Position numbers and translations under genes: made by a program. From Fodinibius salipaludis (lineage in GTDB: Bacteria > Bacteroidota > Rhodothermia > Balneolales > Balneolaceae), in contig NZ_NSKE01000002.1 of assembly GCF_002287075.1 (NCBI RefSeq), positions 124,001 through 188,000 of the forward strand: DNA of 64,000 nucleotides. Direction: 5' to 3'. The notes beneath the pieces were generated by a model. The model saw only the letters and a list, made by a program, of their open reading frames with translations. It was not told the DNA's origin and ran no database searches. Shown in pieces: positions 63,384 through 64,000 of this stretch. Every line of letters starts with the position of its first letter. The first letter of the stretch is position 1.

Positions 63384-64000
63384 TTAGCTACCCGATTGCG
63401 GTTTTTCTTCTTTATTGAGCCATCCAACGGCGGGTTTAAAAGAACTGATCTTGTTTTCGGTTCCATTCAAAAGCCGTTTGATATTTCCTTTGTGCTTAAT
63501 GATTATTGCCAATCCAATAAACCCGGCAAAAATTAGGATACTGCCATCAATATCCCAGCCATATCCATAGCGTAACGCAACAAGCACCAACGGATAAACA
63601 AAGGCTGCAACTAATGATGCTAACGATACAAATCGACTGGTAAGTAACACAACAAGAAATACAGCGGCTGCAATTCCTACCGATACGGGCTCTATACCAC
63701 ACAGCATTCCTGCTGCCGTAGCCATACCTTTTCCACCCTCAAAATTGGCATAAAGTGGAAACATGTGTCCCACAACGGCCGCAATTCCACAAGTGATACT
63801 CAGAAAGGGAACCAAACTCCAAAATTCGAACAGGCTTACCGGACCAGACCCGATAAAATAAGCCAACTGGCTAATCCAAAGTGAACTGGCAAATCCCTTA
63901 AAAAAATCAATCGTTAATACAGCAACACCTGGCTGCCACCCTAAAAGACGAAAAGTGTTGGTAGCCCCGGCATTACCGCTGCCGTGATCTCGAATGTCAA
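63384..64000 (-). CDS. plsY: Glycerol-3-phosphate acyltransferase PlsY (5' end outside window)
   Basis: Inner-membrane enzyme that transfers an acyl group from acyl-phosphate to glycerol 3-phosphate, the first step of phospholipid assembly. The frame is open to the window edge, and the part before the first internal Met (63866) carries the family motif GSGNAGATNTFRLLGW, so the true start lies outside. The second motif, ANFEGGKGMATAAG, is at about 63736-63777 and the third at FVYPLVLVALRYGYG. It is followed directly by gpsA. Confidence 0.92.
   Translation of the reverse strand, partial: DIRDHGSGNAGATNTFRLLGWQPGVAVLTIDFFKGFASSLWISQLAYFIGSGPVSLFEFWSLVPFLSITCGIAAVVGHMFPLYANFEGGKGMATAAGMLCGIEPVSVGIAAAVFLVVLLTSRFVSLASLVAAFVYPLVLVALRYGYGWDIDGSILIFAGFIGLAIIIKHKGNIKRLLNGTENKISSFKPAVGWLNKEEKPQSGS

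Overview
The window comes from a Gram-negative bacterium of the Bacteroidota in the wide sense, most likely the Balneolia (Balneola/Gracilimonas/Fodinibius type). Supporting signs are a PorX regulator of type IX secretion, a secreted metalloprotease with a C-terminal type IX sorting domain, a SusC/SusD pair, lipoprotein signals ending in Gly-Cys, a leucine dehydrogenase and a Bacteroidota-style tyrosine recombinase. The genus-level placement is inference; the phylum-level one is firm.

The left chromosomal part (1-25.8 kb) is mostly housekeeping: an HtrA-type lipoprotein protease (cut by the window edge), NrnA, thiamine pyrophosphokinase with a sodium:solute symporter, a helix-hairpin-helix protein/PorX/TsaE run, TrhO, a secreted metalloprotease, fumarylacetoacetase beside an unknown protein, HemW, a gamma carbonic anhydrase-like protein, a DsbA-like oxidoreductase, an M28 peptidase, a DUF2339 membrane protein, a three-gene redox operon (SDR, aldehyde dehydrogenase, AcuI-like reductase), a receiver-only response regulator, two small outer-membrane-type proteins and a decayed gene.

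The middle (25,779-54,088) is a 28.3-kb genomic island inserted at the 3' end of tRNA-Phe(GAA). A 60-bp direct repeat (57 matches) that includes the last bases of the tRNA and its terminator stands at both ends. Paired TGTTTTAGCA repeats lie just inside each end, and a tyrosine recombinase sits next to the left end. The left third of the island (26-32 kb) is a scrap yard: toxin-antitoxin genes (Phd-RelE-HigA, a ParE pair, several orphan or broken members), two tandem small proteins, a tRNA-Ser 3' fragment from another insertion event, an IS3 OrfA remnant, an excisionase-like protein and a cluster of three palindromes. Next comes a type I restriction-modification locus (hsdM, hsdS, hsdR, 32.4-41.5 kb) with four foreign genes between hsdS and hsdR: an Hc1-like protein, an unknown membrane protein, an XRE-ImmA metalloprotease regulator and a DUF4411 partner.

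The right third of the island (41.7-53.9 kb) is the most striking part. SusC, SusD, a lipoprotein gamma-glutamyltransferase and an M14 carboxypeptidase form one transcription unit. Divergent from it is a membrane histidine kinase with an NtrC-type sigma-54 activator. The 308-bp gap between the two units holds two sigma-54-type promoters (GG-N10-GC), one facing each way, and a palindrome between them at enhancer distance from both. This looks like a self-contained, sigma-54-switched peptide (possibly gamma-glutamyl peptide) uptake and degradation module carried on a mobile island.

The right chromosomal part (54.1-64 kb) resumes with tRNA-Phe, RecJ, leucine dehydrogenase, Hsp33, a type II NADH dehydrogenase, a DmpA-family peptidase, an A-type iron-sulfur carrier, an AlbA_2-domain protein, GpsA and PlsY (cut by the edge).
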